A stretch of DNA of 64,000 bases from Methylobacterium sp. J-070 (GCF_022829385.1 NZ_JAKSXX010000237.1:62001-126000); one strand, 5' to 3'. Shown: positions 25,736 through 37,684, counted from the first letter of the stretch. Notes: generated by a model not told the origin, from the sequence alone. Made by a program: numbers and translations.

Positions 25736-26793
25736 GCCGGCCTCCCGGAGCGGCGGGCCTCGGAGGCCGCCCGGTCGGCGCGCGGCCGCAGCACGGGCCG
25801 GAGGGCGGCCGCGAGACACGCGACGGCGCCCGCCGCCAGCACGTCGCTCGGCCGGATCACGAACCGGTCGCGCAGGGCGGGGGTGACCAGCCAGAACATC
25901 TCGAGGGCGTGCACGGCGAGCGCCGCGCCTGCGAGGATCCGGGTCGTCGGGCGTCCCGGCCGGAGGGTCGCGAGCCCGGCCAGGACCACGACCGCCCCCG
26001 CCGCGATCGCCAGCGCCCGCCCGAGCCAGCCGCCCCGGACGAGGTACCACGTCACCTCCGGCGGCAGGTTCGCCGACCAGACGATCAGGAACTGCACGAA
26101 GTGCAGGTAGGCCCAGAGCCCGAGCAGGACCACCAGGGGCACCAGCCGGCCGCGCCCCGGCGCGGTGCGGCCGCGGCCGACGGGCTCCGGTTCCTCCCAG
26201 GCGAGCAGGATCGCCGCCGCGAAGGCGAGCCCGCTCCAGGCGGTCATGACCAGCAGACCGAGCAGGCTGGAATCGAGCCGCGGGTCCAGGGACGCGACGA
26301 CGTCCGTGACGAACAGCGTGCCGACCACGGCATGGAGGGCGACCGCCGGCACGGTCCGCCTCTCGCCCGGCGCGGGGAAGGGACGGGCGAAGCGGAGCGC
26401 GAGCCAGGTCCAGGCGCCGAGATAGGCGATGACCCGCGCCGTGAAGAACGGCGTCGTGAACCAGAGCGCCGCCAGCGGCGTGCGGGCCGGGGCGCCCGTC
26501 CAGGGGTAGAGCAGGGGGACGGCGGCGAGCAGGGGCAGGCCCAGGAGGGCGGCCAGCGGCATCAGGGCCATCAGCCGGCGCAGGCCCGCCAGCATCTCGA
26601 CGCCGCCGCGCGCGCGCACGCGGGTCCCGAACCGCTCGGCCACGATGATCACCGGCAGAGCGCCCACGGGCAGCCCGAGGAGGGCGAGCCAGGCCGCCAG
26701 ATAGGAGCCCGCCCCCCCGCGCCATCCCCCCGCGACCAGGCAGAGCGCCAGGAGCGCGAGACCGGCGAGGCCCTGGACGGCGGCGCGGCTCAT
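25732..26793 (-). CDS. actF: Alternative complex III subunit ActF
   Basis: A 353-residue integral membrane protein with about ten hydrophobic segments. It matches ActF of quinol:cytochrome c oxidoreductase by position and by motifs such as the FTARVIAYLGAWTWLALRF helix, VTDVVASLDP, LLVMTAWSGLAFA, YLHFVQFLIVWSANLPPEV and WYLVRGG. ActF resembles a truncated NrfD/ActC-type membrane subunit without cofactors. Its start overlaps the actE stop and its stop overlaps the next gene, both as ATGA. Confidence 0.88.
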   Translation of the reverse strand: MSRAAVQGLAGLALLALCLVAGGWRGGAGSYLAAWLALLGLPVGALPVIIVAERFGTRVRARGGVEMLAGLRRLMALMPLAALLGLPLLAAVPLLYPWTGAPARTPLAALWFTTPFFTARVIAYLGAWTWLALRFARPFPAPGERRTVPAVALHAVVGTLFVTDVVASLDPRLDSSLLGLLVMTAWSGLAFAAAILLAWEEPEPVGRGRTAPGRGRLVPLVVLLGLWAYLHFVQFLIVWSANLPPEVTWYLVRGGWLGRALAIAAGAVVVLAGLATLRPGRPTTRILAGAALAVHALEMFWLVTPALRDRFVIRPSDVLAAGAVACLAAALRPVLRPRADRAASEARRSGRPA

Positions 26794-27323
26794 CGGGTCG
26801 CCTCCAGCCGGGCGCGATCCGGCTCGGGCAGGCTCGCCGCCACGGCGTCCTGGCTGAGCTGGAGCGCGCGGAGATAGGCGACGATCGCCCAACGGTCCGC
26901 CGACGGGATCATCTGCGCCATGCCGAGCATCGCCTTCCGGCCGTTGGAGATGGCGTCGTAGAGGTCGGCCGCGGAGGCCCTGCGCTGCGGCTCGGCGGTC
27001 AGGTCGCCCGCCGGCGGGAAGCCGCGGGCCACGATCATCCCGGCCCCGCGGCCGTCCTGGCCGTGGCAGGGCGTGCAGAACACCGCGTAGCGCTCCCGCC
27101 CCCGGTCGAGCAGGTCCCGGCTGATGGTCTCCGGTTGCGGCGCCGGACGCGCGGGGTCGCTGCGCGGCACCGTGCCGGCCACCGGCTGGCGCATGGTGAT
27201 CTCCCGCGGGAAGAACGGGTTCCTGTCCCAGGTCTTGGCCCGGGCCTGGTCGGCCATGTCGGCCTCGCCGCAGGCGGCCAGCGGCGCCAGGGCGAGGAGC
27301 GCGAGCGGGACGGCGCGCTTCAT
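26790..27323 (-). CDS. actE: Alternative complex III monoheme cytochrome c lipoprotein ActE
   Basis: A 177-residue lipoprotein. The signal ends with lipobox LAAC (PLALLALAPLAAC), and the mature protein has one heme motif in YAVFCTPCHGQDGRGAGM. The axial Met is probably in AMLGMAQMIPSADRWAIVAY. NPFFPREITMRQPV and GTVPR before the heme domain are typical of ActE. It accepts electrons from ActA/ActB and probably hands them to the CoxB cytochrome domain. It overlaps its neighbours on both sides by ATGA. Confidence 0.93.
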   Translation of the reverse strand: MKRAVPLALLALAPLAACGEADMADQARAKTWDRNPFFPREITMRQPVAGTVPRSDPARPAPQPETISRDLLDRGRERYAVFCTPCHGQDGRGAGMIVARGFPPAGDLTAEPQRRASAADLYDAISNGRKAMLGMAQMIPSADRWAIVAYLRALQLSQDAVAASLPEPDRARLEATR

Positions 27324-29329
27324 CGCGGGATCCGCCGGATCTCGATCGGGCGGCCCGCCTCGGCGGGCAGGCCCGCGAGCCGCCGCTCGATCCGCGCCGC
27401 GTCGAACCGGTCGCCCCGCGCCTCCGCCGAGAGGAAGAACCGGTCGTCCGAAGCGCGCAGGAAGCCCGGGATGTTGAAGGCCGGATGGTTCAGGCGCGGC
27501 AGGCGGTTGAGCACGAGGAGCGCGAGGTGGATCGCCACGCAGCCCGCCATCATCGCGAAGGAGATGCTGGGCACCACGAAGGAGGGCCAGGACAGGCGCG
27601 GACGCCCGCCGATCAGGAACACGTAATCGTACGCGGTGGCGTAGACGCACAGCGCGAAGAAGCCCGCGCCGCCGAGGAGGGCTCCGGCGAGGGCGTAGGG
27701 CAGGATGGAGCGGCCCTCCAGGCCGAGCGCCCGGAGGGTGCGGGGCAGGGGCACCGGCCCGTGCCCGTCGAGACGGGCGTGGTCGTGCCCGATCCCCGAC
27801 ACCGCCTGGAGCGCGGCGGCGAGATCGGCTTGGCTCGCGAAGGTGGCCGACACGCCCCAGAGCGGGGCCGCGACCGGATTCTCCGCCGGCCGGGCCGCCC
27901 GGGACGTGGCCGCGCGGGCCTCTTCCTGCGCGGCCGGCGCCTCCGCGAGGGCGAGGCGCCGGCTCTCGACGATCGACACGGCCGGCAGGTAGCGCAGGAA
28001 CAGCAGCAGCAGGGTCAGGAACAGGCCGACCGAACCCGCGAAGGTGGCGATCCCCCAGAGATCGACCGTGTAGGGCAGCCTCGATGACGGCAGGAAATCC
28101 TGCGTCAGCGTCACGACGAGGACCATGACGTGGTCCGCATACGCGCCGACCGCGACCAGCAGGCCGACCGCCGCCAGGGCCAAAGGCGCGGTGCGGGCCC
28201 GGGCCGACCACAGGATCTGCGCCGGCAGGACCAGGCCGAGGACGGCCGTCCACGAGACGAGGGCGTGGTCCCCGGTCAGCCGTCGCACCAGCACGGCCCG
28301 GGCCTGCGCGTCGCCGCTGAGGACCGTGTCGAAGGCCTCGGCGGCGTAGCAATAGGCGCTGGCGCAGCCGAGGCAGAGCAGCAGCCGTCCGAGCACGTCG
28401 AGGTGGCGGGGGGTCACCAGGGCGTCGAGCCCGTAGACCACGCGGATCAGCATCACGATCACCGCGGTGACGCCGACGCCGGAATAGACTGCGTTGACCA
28501 GGAAGCTCACGGGCAGCAGCGTGCTGTGCCAGCCCGGCATCAGCGAGCCCGCCAGCATCACGGACGCGCCGGTCTGGACCGAGACCACCAGAAGCACCCC
28601 CAGCAGCGCCACCGTCTGGTAGGCCTGGACCCAGATCTGCCAGTGGGCGGCGGATCCGCGCCAGCCGGAGGCGAAGAGGCCGTAGACCTGGGCGCGCAGC
28701 AGCGCCCGCCCGCGGGTGGGCGCCTTGGCGTCGGCCTGACGGGTCGCCTCGGCGAAGGCGCGGTCGCGCAGGGTCGCGAGGTCGGGCAGCAGGCCGATGA
28801 ACCAGAGGCTCACGCAGATCACCAGGAAGGACACGATGTCGATCGCGTCCCAGAGGAGCGGCGAGCGGAACTGCGGCCAGAGGTCGTAGGTGTTGGGGTA
28901 GGGCAGGTTCCAGAAGAAGAACCACGGCCGCCCGAGATGGATGATCGGGTAGAGCCCGGCGGAGGCGGTGGCGAGCAGCGCCAGGGTCTCGGCGACGCGG
29001 TTCACCGCCCCGCGCCATTCCGCCCCGAGCAGGAGCAGGATGCCGGAGACCAGCAGGCTCCCCGAGGCCACGCCGATCCACCAGTCGTAGCTGGCGATGT
29101 CGAGCGCCCAGACGACGGCGTTGTTGTTCGCCCAGATCCCCGGCCCGGCATAGAGCAGGTAGGCGAGGGTGACGGCGAACAGGCCCAGCAGCGCGCCCGC
29201 CCCCGCAAAGGCGATCCACCAGCGTCGGTTGCCCGGATGGGTCAGCGGGATCGCCGTCACGGCGCCGCCGATCCCCTGCAGGGTCTCGTCCGGCCGGATC
29301 AGGGGGCCGCCCGCGACAGCGCCGGACAT
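27320..29329 (-). CDS. Alternative complex III ActC-ActD fusion (NrfD-like + DUF3341)
   Basis: A 669-residue protein. Residues about 1-480 are ActC, an NrfD/PsrC-like quinol-binding membrane subunit of about ten helices (HPGNRRWWIAFAGAGALLG, ANNNAVVWALDIASYDWWIG, HLGRPWFFFWNLPYPNT, VQTGASVMLAGSLMPGWHST). After a hydrophilic linker (EAPAAQEEARAATSRAARP), residues about 510-669 are ActD/DUF3341 (PLWGVSATFASQADLAAAL, two helices with YVFLIGGRP and SWPSFVVPSISFAMM, then NHPAFNIPGFLRASDDRFF). Usually these are separate genes. At the junction I see no plausible start codon with the ActD N-terminus. The ATG is 2 bp after the actB stop, and the end overlaps actE. Confidence 0.9.
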   Translation of the reverse strand: MSGAVAGGPLIRPDETLQGIGGAVTAIPLTHPGNRRWWIAFAGAGALLGLFAVTLAYLLYAGPGIWANNNAVVWALDIASYDWWIGVASGSLLVSGILLLLGAEWRGAVNRVAETLALLATASAGLYPIIHLGRPWFFFWNLPYPNTYDLWPQFRSPLLWDAIDIVSFLVICVSLWFIGLLPDLATLRDRAFAEATRQADAKAPTRGRALLRAQVYGLFASGWRGSAAHWQIWVQAYQTVALLGVLLVVSVQTGASVMLAGSLMPGWHSTLLPVSFLVNAVYSGVGVTAVIVMLIRVVYGLDALVTPRHLDVLGRLLLCLGCASAYCYAAEAFDTVLSGDAQARAVLVRRLTGDHALVSWTAVLGLVLPAQILWSARARTAPLALAAVGLLVAVGAYADHVMVLVVTLTQDFLPSSRLPYTVDLWGIATFAGSVGLFLTLLLLFLRYLPAVSIVESRRLALAEAPAAQEEARAATSRAARPAENPVAAPLWGVSATFASQADLAAALQAVSGIGHDHARLDGHGPVPLPRTLRALGLEGRSILPYALAGALLGGAGFFALCVYATAYDYVFLIGGRPRLSWPSFVVPSISFAMMAGCVAIHLALLVLNRLPRLNHPAFNIPGFLRASDDRFFLSAEARGDRFDAARIERRLAGLPAEAGRPIEIRRIPR

Positions 29330-29331
29330 GC

Positions 29332-32285
<2,954 letters not shown>

Positions 32286-32289
<4 letters not shown>

Positions 32290-32945
32290 CGGTGGCAGAT
32301 CCCGCATTCGGTGAGCCGTTCCCCGCCGCGGATGTGGTTCTGGGCGACGAGCTTCGGTCCCAGCGTCGCCTGATCGGCGGGCGGCGTCCACGTCATGTTC
32401 CAGACCTGATCGGGCGCCCGCACGTATTTCTCCGGCGCCCGGTGGCAGTCGAGGCAGAACCGCATCTCGAAGGCGTTGGCCCGGTAGGTCATCTGCATCG
32501 ACGTCACGTCGCCGTGGCAGGTCGAGCAGCCGATCCCCTTCGTCACGTGGACGGAGTGGTTGTAGTAGACGTATTGCGGCAGCTTGTTCAGCCGTTTCCA
32601 TTCCAGCGGCTTGTCCTGCGCGTAGCTGTCGCGCACGGGCTTGAGCATGTCCGAGCCGGTCCAGATCTGCGTATGGCAGGTCATGCAGGTCTGGGTCGGC
32701 GGGATGCCGGCCGTGGCCTCCCGCTCGACCGTGGTGTGGCAGTAGCGGCAGTCGATCCCGAGCTCGCCGGAATGGTGCTTGTGGCTGAACGGCAGCGGCT
32801 GGGCCGGCGCGATCCCGACGCCGGTGACGTAGTTCGAGCGCACGATCCCGGCCGCCAGAACCGGCAGCCCGACCAGACAGGCGACCCCGGTCATGAGGGC
32901 GAGGCGATAGAGCGCATCCGCGCCGGGCGTGAACAGCTGCGCCAT
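32286..32945 (-). CDS. actA: Alternative complex III pentaheme cytochrome ActA
   Basis: A 219-residue multiheme cytochrome with an N-terminal membrane anchor (LALMTGVACLVGLPVLAA). Five CxxCH motifs are visible: CRYCH, CMTCH, CSTCH, CLDCH and CGICH. Additional His residues for axial ligation include SHKHHSGELG and YNHSVHVTKG. This matches the ActA pentaheme subunit. It is the first gene of the operon running through ctaF. No good ribosome binding site is visible directly upstream of ATG 32945. Confidence 0.94.
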
Positions 32946-33485
32946 CAGGCGCGCCCGCGCCCGGAGGGGACCGGACCTGCGCGCTCGGTCTGCTCAACCC
33001 CTCGCCGCAAGCGTGGCCTCATCCTCTGCGAACGCGCCCCGCCGCCGAGGAGGCCCGTCCCACGGGACACGGCATCCCGACACAGCCGAGCCGTTCGATC
33101 CGGTCGCACCGTTCCGGCCCGCCCGCCCGCGCGGGGCGGCTCGGTGGAGCGGAGCGAAGCTTCGCGCCGACGGCACGCATGACAGACCCCGTGGCAGACC
33201 CCATGACAATCCCCGTGGCCGTCCTCTGGCAGAGCCGCGTCCTGCCCGCCCTAACTTAGAGCGAGTCCGGACAGGGGCGACAAGTCGGATCGTGCCGGCC
33301 GCCATGTCGCAGCCCGCCGTCGCCGGCCGGCGACCCTTCCCGCCGCCCCGCCCGGCCGGCGACCCTTCCCGCCACCAGCGACCCTTCCCGCCGCCGTCCC
33401 CGGCCGGCCACCCTTCCCGCCGCCGGCGCGAAGGCCTATGCCCCGGGCGACGCCAGAGCCGCCTCGCATCCGCGCCCGGAGCCGC
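32946..33485. other. Divergent intergenic region between actA and the ABC-like gene
   Basis: About 540 bp of very GC-rich DNA without a convincing gene. It must hold the promoter of the act-caa3 operon (minus) and of the gene at 33486 (plus), but no clear -35/-10 pairs are visible. It contains an imperfect repeat of ATGACAnnCCCCGTGGC near 33180-33220 and the tandem array described separately at 33325-33425. Confidence 0.5.
33325..33425. repeat. Short tandem repeat array
   Basis: ACCCTTCCCGCC recurs at 33333, 33362, 33381 and 33410, giving spacings of 29, 19 and 29 bp. The 29-bp units begin GGCCGGCGACCCTTCCCGCC. It lies 60-160 bp upstream of the ABC-like gene, so copy-number change by slippage could alter its promoter spacing. 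Unit sequence and spacing do not resemble CRISPR. Confidence 0.8.
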
Positions 33486-36071
33486 ATGGAATCCGATCCC
33501 CTCGTCCTGACCTGGCGCGCCGCCCGGCGTCTTCACGCCACGGCCGCGGCGCTCGCGGTCGGCCTCGGCGCCCCGCTCTGCGCGCTGGCGCTCCTGTGCC
33601 TGCGCGACCTGATCGCGGTGCTGCCGCGCGACGACGCGCCGGCGCTGCCCTTCCTGCGCCTGGCGGTGCCGCTGCCGGGCCGGGCATTCGTGCTCGCCCC
33701 CGGCCTGTCGATGCGCCCCGCCGAACTCGAACTCGCGGCCTTCCTGTGCATCGCCGCCTGCGCGGTCATCCTGGCGGGGCTCGGCTGGAGCGTGGCGCGC
33801 CTGTGCTTCGAGGCCCAGAACCGGGCCTCGGGGACGGTCCGCAACGCCGTCCTGGGGGCGATCCTCGACGCGCCGGCCGGGGCGCGGGACGAGGCCCGCA
33901 GCCTCGCCCGGATCGTCGGCGAGGTTCTGGTCCGGGCCGACCGGCTGCTCGCCGCCGGCATCGTCCTGCCGGCCATGACCCTCGCCGCCCTGATCCTGGC
34001 GCTGGGCTTTGCCGCTCTGGCCGCCCCGCGGCTGATCCCGGCCGCGCTGGTCGGCCTCGGGGCGGTCGGCCTCGCCTACGGCCTGGTGCTCGAACGGGCG
34101 CGGGACCGGCAGGACCTGCGCCTGCGCACCAGCGTGCGGGCGGAGGAGAACCTGAACGACCTCATCCGGCGGCTTCCGGCGGTGCGCAGCCACGGAGCCG
34201 CGGCCCTCGAACGCGGGCGGATCGCGGCCCGGGTCGCCGCGATGCGGGCCAAAGTGGCGCGGGCCGAGGCGCGGCTGGCCTACGCCCGGGCGCCGGCCCT
34301 GGCGCTGGCGGTGATCCTGCCGGCGATCGCGGTCGGGACGGCCCTGTGGCGCCCGGGGGGACCGGGCGCCGCGCCGGTCCCGCCGGTGGCTCCGGCCGCG
34401 CTCCTGGCGGCGACCGGGGCCTTCGGCCTGGCCGGCTGGCTGGCGGCGATCTGCGCGCGCCTCTGGACGGTGCGCCGGGCCGTGCGCCCGCGGTTCCGCG
34501 ACCTCGCCCGCATCATCGCGGCCCTCGAAGGCCGGCGCGCGCGGGCCGGCCGGACGGGGGCGCCGCCGCCGCTGCCCCGGGCGGGGATTCTGGCAGCGGA
34601 CGGCGTCGGCGCCTTCGATCCGGGGACGGGCGAGCGCCTGACCGGCGTCGACGTGGCCTTGACCATGCCGGGCCATGTGGCGATCACCGGCAGCCGCGGC
34701 AGCGGCGCCCGGGCGCTGGCCGCCGTCCTGGCGGGGCAGGTCGAGCCGACCGCGGGCGCGGTCACCTACGGGGGCACGGACCTGCGCAGCTTCGATGCCG
34801 CGGAGCGGGCCCGCCGCATCGCCTTCGCGTCGGGGGAGGCGATCCTGATGGCGGGCTCGCTGCGCCAGAACCTGCTCTACGGCACCGATCCGGCCAGCGC
34901 CCCCGACGATATCGGGCTGATCGGGATCAGCCGGCTCACGGGCCTCGACGGCTTCGTGTACGCCCGGGGCCTGACCGGCCGGCTCGATCCGGCGGCCCAG
35001 CCGCGGCTCGCCGCCGCGATCGTGGCCGCCCGCCGGACCATGCGGCAGGCGCTGGCCGCCAAGGGCGCCGAGCGACTCGTCGAGCCGTTCGACCCGGACC
35101 TCTACAACCACCAAGCGAGCATCGGCGAGAACATCCTGTTCGGCGAGCCGGTGGGCGGCGCCTTCGCGCCCCTGCGCTTGGCGCGTCACCCCTACCTGCG
35201 GGCGGTGCTGGAGGCCGAGGGGCTGGTGCGCCCGCTCACCGAGATCGGCCTGTCGGTGGCGCGCAGCACCGTGGAGATCTTCGCAGACCTGCCCAACGAC
35301 CACCCGCTGTTCGACGCCTACTCGCTGTTCCAGGCCTCGGAGCGCGGCTATTTCGAGGACTTGGTGGCGCGGCTCCCCGACGCCGCGGGTCTGCGCCGGG
35401 GGCCGGCGGGCCAGCGCGACCGCACCCGGCTGATCGGGCTGGCCCTGCGCTACAGCGAGACCCGCCACCGCTTCGGCCTGATCGACGCCGCGTTCGAGGA
35501 ACGGCTGGTCCAGGCGCGCCGCTCCTTCGCGCGGATGCTGCCGCCCCATCTCGCCGGGGCGGTGGAGTTCCACGATCCCTCCCGGGTCAATCCCGCCGCC
35601 AGCCTGGAGGAGAACCTCCTGTTCGGCCGCATCAGCCTCGGCGAGGCCAATGCCGAGCCGCGGGTGCGGGCGGTGGTGGGGCGCGTGCTGGCCGACGAGG
35701 GTCTCGAAGCCGCGGTCTACGGGCTCGGCCTCGACAGCAGGGTCGAGATCCAGCCGAGCACGGGGTCGCTGGCGGACGGGGCCATCAGCGCCCGCGAGCG
35801 GGTGGCGATCGAGCTGAGCCGCTGCCTCGCGCGCCAGCCCGACATCCTCGTGGTGGCCATCGCGCCCGACGAGCGCAAGGCCGAGGGCCTGCGCGAGCGA
35901 TTGGGCCGCCTGCGGCAGGTGCGGGCCGGGCGCGGACTCATCGTCTGCCTGCCCGAGACGGGGGTCCCGGACGGGGCCGACCCGTTCGACGCGGTGATCG
36001 CGGTGGAGAACAGCGCGGTGGTCGCCCCCGCGGCGGTGCTCGCGGAGGCGGAGCTTGTCCCCGTGGGCTGA
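33486..36071 (+). CDS. ABC exporter-like protein with degenerate nucleotide-binding motifs
   Basis: An 861-residue protein. The N-terminal 330 residues form an exporter-like membrane domain (helices around LGAPLCALALLCL, FLCIAACAVILAGLGWSVA, LALAVILPAIAVGTAL). A nucleotide-binding-like region follows, but Walker A reads GSRGSGARAL without the Lys-Ser/Thr, the Walker B position is DILVVAIAPDERK rather than hhhhDE, and the signature region is GSLADGAISARERVAIELSR instead of LSGGQ. A large insertion (about residues 530-740) separates the halves. Three Q-loop-like segments recur: SLRQNLLYG, SIGENILFG and SLEENLLFG. The protein probably cannot hydrolyse ATP normally. CGGAG precedes ATG 33486. Substrate and function are unknown. 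Confidence 0.75.
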   Translation: MESDPLVLTWRAARRLHATAAALAVGLGAPLCALALLCLRDLIAVLPRDDAPALPFLRLAVPLPGRAFVLAPGLSMRPAELELAAFLCIAACAVILAGLGWSVARLCFEAQNRASGTVRNAVLGAILDAPAGARDEARSLARIVGEVLVRADRLLAAGIVLPAMTLAALILALGFAALAAPRLIPAALVGLGAVGLAYGLVLERARDRQDLRLRTSVRAEENLNDLIRRLPAVRSHGAAALERGRIAARVAAMRAKVARAEARLAYARAPALALAVILPAIAVGTALWRPGGPGAAPVPPVAPAALLAATGAFGLAGWLAAICARLWTVRRAVRPRFRDLARIIAALEGRRARAGRTGAPPPLPRAGILAADGVGAFDPGTGERLTGVDVALTMPGHVAITGSRGSGARALAAVLAGQVEPTAGAVTYGGTDLRSFDAAERARRIAFASGEAILMAGSLRQNLLYGTDPASAPDDIGLIGISRLTGLDGFVYARGLTGRLDPAAQPRLAAAIVAARRTMRQALAAKGAERLVEPFDPDLYNHQASIGENILFGEPVGGAFAPLRLARHPYLRAVLEAEGLVRPLTEIGLSVARSTVEIFADLPNDHPLFDAYSLFQASERGYFEDLVARLPDAAGLRRGPAGQRDRTRLIGLALRYSETRHRFGLIDAAFEERLVQARRSFARMLPPHLAGAVEFHDPSRVNPAASLEENLLFGRISLGEANAEPRVRAVVGRVLADEGLEAAVYGLGLDSRVEIQPSTGSLADGAISARERVAIELSRCLARQPDILVVAIAPDERKAEGLRERLGRLRQVRAGRGLIVCLPETGVPDGADPFDAVIAVENSAVVAPAAVLAEAELVPVG

Positions 36072-36175
36072 ACGGGCGTCCGGTTCGCGTCGGGGCGGCA
36101 ATGCCTGGAAACGGACATCGGGTCTTCTCCCGCTTCCGACTTTTGCCATCGTCGCACAAGCCGTCGGTCGCGAGA

Positions 36176-37303
36176 TCAGGAGCGTTGCACAGCCTGTGCC
36201 TCGGCCGCATGTCCAACCGGACCGCGCTGGATGCCCTGGTAGCCGAGCCAGCCGGTGTAGAGGCCGACCAGCACGATCAGCACCGCCGAGGCGTAGGGCG
36301 CCTGCCGGGCAAAGCTGCTGAACCCGGACCAGCGCGAGGCGACGTGCTTGACGCTGAGCGCCGCCAGCACACCCGCCGACACCATCGTGATCGCCAACCC
36401 AACGCTGAAGCAGACCACCAGAGCGAAGCCGAGGCTGAACTGCTTCAACTGGATGCAGAGCAGCAGCACGGTGATCGCCGCCGGGCACGGGATCAGGCCG
36501 CCGGTCAGGCCGAACAGCACGATCTGCCCCGTCGTCACCCGCCGCCCCGCGAACCGCCGCCGGATGTCCGCGGCATGGGCTCGCGCATGGGCGTCGTCCT
36601 CGTCGCCCAAGCTCTCGTCGCCCAGGTTCATGTGATCGTGGTCGTGCTCCTCGAACACGACCGCGTGGCTCTCAACTCCAGCCTGGCCATCGAGGTGCAG
36701 CCGCGCCGTGAAGGCATGCGGCTCCGGGATCTCTTCCGAGCTTTCGAGATAGTCATGGGCGGCGAGGAACCCGAACGTCTGCCGGGTGCCGTCCGGGCGC
36801 CGTGTTTCGATCGTGAGCGCCTCGGCGTCCGGTAGCGGACCGCCCTCGCTGCGTATGCGCCAACGCGGTGGCACGCCGTCCTCGAACACCTCCAGCGTCA
36901 ACATGCCGGCCGTGGTCGGGACGAACCTCGTCTCGCCGTGGTGATGGTGCTCGTGGTGCTGCTCGCGCCACGTCCGCCAAGCCATCCAGAGCGCGATCCC
37001 GACGATGAGGACCGCCGAGGCGAGTTGGAAGTACGGCTCCGACGCCGCGCCGCCCCACTCCCGGCCGAGGTACTGGCCGCCGAGCGCGATGATCCAAACG
37101 ACCGCCGTATGCGAGAGCGTCGCCGCCAGGCCCAGCAGGACCGCCTGGGTGACTGTACCCCTGACCGCGATGATGAAGGCCGCCATCATCGTCTTCGAGT
37201 GACCCGGCTCCAGCCCGTGCAGGGCGCCCAGCAGGATCGCGCTCGGCACGAACAGCCACGCGTGCGCGGTCCCCTGCTGGAGCAAGTCGGTCAGTGAGGT
37301 CAT
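36176..37303 (-). CDS. rcnA: Nickel/cobalt efflux transporter RcnA (NicO family)
   Basis: A 375-residue inner-membrane metal exporter. The first conserved motif is GALHGLEPGHSKTMMAAF. A long cytoplasmic or periplasmic loop rich in histidine follows (EQHHEHHHHGE and EEHDHDHMN), then GLTGGLIPCPAAITVLLLC and further helices. The loop is longer than in E. coli RcnA. It exports Ni2+ and Co2+. The gene begins 13 bp after rcnR on the same strand, so both are under the RcnR operator upstream. Confidence 0.93.
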   Translation of the reverse strand: MTSLTDLLQQGTAHAWLFVPSAILLGALHGLEPGHSKTMMAAFIIAVRGTVTQAVLLGLAATLSHTAVVWIIALGGQYLGREWGGAASEPYFQLASAVLIVGIALWMAWRTWREQHHEHHHHGETRFVPTTAGMLTLEVFEDGVPPRWRIRSEGGPLPDAEALTIETRRPDGTRQTFGFLAAHDYLESSEEIPEPHAFTARLHLDGQAGVESHAVVFEEHDHDHMNLGDESLGDEDDAHARAHAADIRRRFAGRRVTTGQIVLFGLTGGLIPCPAAITVLLLCIQLKQFSLGFALVVCFSVGLAITMVSAGVLAALSVKHVASRWSGFSSFARQAPYASAVLIVLVGLYTGWLGYQGIQRGPVGHAAEAQAVQRS

Positions 37304-37316
37304 GGGGCGGCGTCCG

Positions 37317-37595
37317 CTATTTCAGGTAGGTCCGCACCACCTCGATCAACTCGGCCGCACCCTTGGCGCGGTCGGCGTCCGGCTCGTTGTCCGGGTTCAC
37401 GACGTGGTGGCGGATGTGATCTTCCATCAGTTCGGCGGTGAGGCCGTTGATGGCCCCTCGCATCGAGGCGACCAGCATCAGGACGTCCGTGCAGCCGATC
37501 TCGGCCTCCAGGGCTCGCTCGACGGCTTCGGCCTGTCCTTTGATCCGGCGCACGCGCGCCAGCAGCTTGGTCTTGTCCTTGACGGTGTGGGACAT
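37317..37595 (-). CDS. rcnR: Ni/Co-responsive repressor RcnR (CsoR/RcnR family)
   Basis: A 92-residue all-helical repressor. I chose ATG 37595 (MSHTVKDK) because AAGGA is six bases upstream and this places the metal ligands exactly as in E. coli RcnR: His3, Cys35, His60 and His64. Those residues define the Ni/Co site, whereas the Cys-His-Cys set of copper sensors is absent. An upstream in-frame ATG (37619) would add eight residues and bury the N-terminal amine ligand. It represses rcnR-rcnA until metal binds; the operator is at 37618-37638. Confidence 0.93.
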   Translation of the reverse strand: MSHTVKDKTKLLARVRRIKGQAEAVERALEAEIGCTDVLMLVASMRGAINGLTAELMEDHIRHHVVNPDNEPDADRAKGAAELIEVVRTYLK

Positions 37596-37617
37596 CGACG
37601 GTCCTTCCGGTTGGGTC

Positions 37618-37638
37618 ATATAGGGGGGTACCCTATAT
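37618..37638. promoter_or_regulatory. RcnR operator
   Basis: ATATAGGG (37618-37625)-GGGTA-CCCTATAT (37631-37638) is a perfect 8-bp inverted repeat with a G-tract centre, 23 bp upstream of the rcnR start. The G/C-tract flanked by AT-rich inverted repeats is the known operator architecture of RcnR/CsoR proteins. It also lies 47 bp upstream of the divergent DUF1289 gene, which might be co-regulated. Confidence 0.8.
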
Positions 37639-37684
37639 GTTGTCGAGTGCGGGCGACGCCGCGGGGATGGAGAGGCCTCGTATC

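Noticed and set aside
33180..33257. Short 26-codon plus-strand frame MTDPVADPMTIP
   Set aside because: It arises from an imperfect DNA repeat, has no ribosome binding site, and its composition is that of the repeat rather than of a protein.
33325..33425. Possible CRISPR array
   Set aside because: Repeat units are 12-20 bp, spacings are 29, 19 and 29 bp, the intervening sequence is itself repetitive, and no cas genes are present.
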